Source: Paenibacillus dendritiformis
GTDB lineage: Bacteria > Bacillota > Bacilli > Paenibacillales > Paenibacillaceae
Assembly (NCBI RefSeq): GCF_945605565.1
Contig: NZ_OX216966.1
Span: 3,588,001-3,652,000, forward strand
Length of the DNA stretch: 64,000 nucleotides
Reading direction: 5' to 3'
A model generated the notes under the pieces. It made no database searches and was not told the origin of the DNA. It was given only the letters and a program-made list of their open reading frames with translations. Made by a program: the position numbers and the translations under genes. Within the stretch, counting starts at the first letter, position 1. Every line of letters starts with the position of its first letter. This document shows, one piece after another, positions 62,575-64,000 of this stretch.

Positions 62575-63589
62575 AATCGTACCTCCTCGCTGGGTCCGGC
62601 CCGTGGCCGGCAGGAGAGCGGGGATCATTCAGCCAGCAGCTCGCGCTATGATGCTCCGTGAATGCCTTCGTCTCCGGCAGATGCCGCACACAGACTTCCA
62701 TCGCGTACGGACAACGCGGCGCGAACGGGCATCCTTGCGGCTGCTCGGATAGAGCTGGCGGCGCGCCTTCGATCGGCATGAGCCGTTCTTGATCCGGTCC
62801 ATCCAGCTTCGGCGCGGATTGCAGCAATCCCCATGTATAGGGGTGTCTGGCCCGCTCGAAAATATCCTGAACGTTCCCCGTCTCGACAATCATTCCGCCG
62901 TACATCACCGCAACGCGATGCGCCACCTCGGCTACCACGCCCAAATCATGCGTAATCAGCAGGAGCGAGCTGCCCATCTTGTCCTGGAGTGCCGTAAGGG
63001 TGTCCAAAATCTGGGCTTGTATCGTGACATCCAGGGCGGTCGTCGGTTCATCGGCGATGAGCAGCTTCGGATTGCAGGCCAGCGCAATCGCGATCGAGAC
63101 GCGCTGTCGCATTCCGCCGCTGAATTCATGCGGATATTGATGATAGCGGCTGGCTGCGTCAGGTATGCCTGCGAGCTGAAGCAGTTCCACCGTGCGGGCA
63201 CGCGCCTCGCTTCGGCTCAGCTTCTGATGCTGTCGCAAGCCTTCCGCGATCTGCGCGCCAATCTTCATTGTCGGATTGAGCGATGACATCGGATCCTGGA
63301 ACACCATGCCAATCTCTGAACCCCTTAATTTCCTCATCTGCGGCCGGCTCAGCCGGGTGATATTCCGTCCTCGAAAATGAATTTCGCCGCCTGCCAGCCT
63401 GGCTTGCGGAGCAGGAAGCATGCCCATAATAGAACGGGCGGTCACGCTCTTGCCGCTGCCGCTTTCCCCGACGAGGGCGAGCGTTTCCCGTTCGTCGATG
63501 TGGAAGCTCACATCCCGCAGGGCATGAAGCGTCTTCTCGCGGGAATGGAAAGCGACATTCAAATGACGAACCTCAAGTAAATGTGTCAA
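62555..63589 (-). CDS. Oligopeptide ABC importer ATPase (OppD type)
   Basis: 344 residues. Walker A GESGSGKSV (about 40), signature FSGGMRQR (about 157), Walker B LLIADEPTTALD (about 177), C-terminal GCPFAPRCPYAMEVC motif as in OppD. The start is TTG 63589 behind AAGGAGGTG, at ideal spacing. It heterodimerises with OppF. Confidence 0.95.
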   Translation of the reverse strand: MTHLLEVRHLNVAFHSREKTLHALRDVSFHIDERETLALVGESGSGKSVTARSIMGMLPAPQARLAGGEIHFRGRNITRLSRPQMRKLRGSEIGMVFQDPMSSLNPTMKIGAQIAEGLRQHQKLSRSEARARTVELLQLAGIPDAASRYHQYPHEFSGGMRQRVSIAIALACNPKLLIADEPTTALDVTIQAQILDTLTALQDKMGSSLLLITHDLGVVAEVAHRVAVMYGGMIVETGNVQDIFERARHPYTWGLLQSAPKLDGPDQERLMPIEGAPPALSEQPQGCPFAPRCPYAMEVCVRHLPETKAFTEHHSASCWLNDPRSPAGHGPDPARRYDYAEAYS

Positions 63590-63601
63590 CGGCGCACCTC
63601 C

Positions 63602-64000
63602 TTAGTGCGGCGAACGGGGATCCAGCACATCCTGCAGCCCGTCGCCGAACGCGTTGAACGCGAACATGGTGAGTGAAATCATGAGTCCCGGAAAAAACAG
63701 CCGCCACCATTGACCGCTAAGGATAACGCCAAGCGAATCATTAGCCATCGTTCCCCAGCTGGCGTCCGGAGCCTGAACCCCCAAGCCGAGAAAGCTAAGG
63801 AACGATTCGGAGAAAATGGCGGCAGGGATCGTAAACGTCAAATTGACAATGATGATGCCGGCCGCGTTAGGCAGTAAATGCTTGAACAAGATGCCGGCAT
63901 GCGATGTGCCCAGCTTCTGGGCCGCCAGCACATATTCTTGCTGCTTCAATTGCAATATTTGCCCCCGCACCACACGCGCCATGCCAACCCAGCCTGTGAT
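63602..64000 (-). CDS. Oligopeptide ABC importer permease (OppC type), 5' end outside window
   Basis: C-terminal 132 codons of an OppC/DppC permease: EAA-type loop (LAAQKLGTSHAGILFKHLLP) and the conserved ESFLSFLGLGVQAPDASWG...DPR ending. The frame is open to base 64000 and continues beyond the window. It ends just upstream of the TTG start of OppD; its TAA overlaps that RBS. Confidence 0.93.
   Translation of the reverse strand: MTGWVGMARVVRGQILQLKQQEYVLAAQKLGTSHAGILFKHLLPNAAGIIIVNLTFTIPAAIFSESFLSFLGLGVQAPDASWGTMANDSLGVILSGQWWRLFFPGLMISLTMFAFNAFGDGLQDVLDPRSPH

Noticed and set aside
61630..62661. 343-codon plus-strand frame
   Set aside because: Antisense to the OppF ATPase with all nucleotide-binding motifs on the other strand.
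1..64000. CRISPR arrays, tRNA, rRNA and prophage structural genes
   Set aside because: No regularly spaced repeats, no cloverleaf or rRNA-like stretches and no capsid, tail or terminase genes were seen; short tRNA-like folds cannot be excluded without a covariance search.

Overview
The window looks like chromosomal DNA of a low-to-mid GC Gram-positive spore-former, most likely Paenibacillus or a close relative. The reasons are strong AGGAGG-type ribosome binding sites, frequent GTG/TTG starts, lipoprotein-type binding proteins, YesM/YesN-type two-component pairs next to LplA/B/C-type sugar transporters, a Bacillus-type Zur box, and many Firmicutes-type families (YwqG, VanW, DUF5360, YkkC/YkkD-like pumps). 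No rRNA, tRNA, CRISPR array or intact mobile element was found. The genus is inferred, not proven.

Layout. 0-3.5 kb: a hydrolase cut by the window edge, an unrecognised two-repeat protein, and two stretches of decayed gene fragments. 3.5-9.4 kb: a methylcitrate-cycle operon (prpB, prpC, prpD), the tail of an IS3-type transposase, then a LysR regulator divergent from a CynX-type exporter. 9.5-10.8 kb: two overlapping NUDIX genes and a probable Hol-Tox-type small toxin locus. 10.8-20.2 kb: a YesM/YesN two-component system divergent from an oligosaccharide ABC importer (binding protein and two permeases) and a cytoplasmic debranching-type glycosidase. 20.3-21.6 kb: cupin and VOC genes, then a frameshifted methyltransferase. 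21.6-26.3 kb: the most interesting locus, an operon behind two Zur-box-like palindromes that encodes a FecCD/BtuCDF-type ABC importer, a methyltransferase with a rubredoxin-like N-terminus, and a thioredoxin-like [2Fe-2S] ferredoxin.

26.4-36.8 kb: assorted accessory genes, including a hydrolase beside a Fur box, YwqG, a serine hydrolase, a paired SMR efflux system with its TetR repressor and two matching operators, a VanW protein, GNAT, LysR and a quinone reductase. 36.9-38.5 kb: an AT-rich pair (truncated LemA-like gene and membrane protein). 38.9-45.1 kb: TetR, an ABC-2 exporter with a small membrane protein, and a divergent NarL-type two-component system. 45.3-49.8 kb: an EmrB/QacA-type exporter divergent from a sulfide-oxidation pair (sulfide:quinone oxidoreductase and a CstB-like persulfide dioxygenase-rhodanese). 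50-53.9 kb: small secreted protein, MBL hydrolase, TraB/GumN protein and gene remnants. 54-57.5 kb: a polar amino-acid ABC importer with an M24 peptidase. 57.5-59.3 kb: TetR genes around DUF5360. 59.5-64 kb: an oligopeptide/nickel-type ABC operon running off the window.

A dispersed repeat of about 255 bp occurs twice in opposite orientation (26388-26645 and 50483-50742). Each copy ends in a GGGGCTGTCTC-type hairpin. A near-identical promoter also drives two unrelated genes (9473-9501 and 27736-27764).
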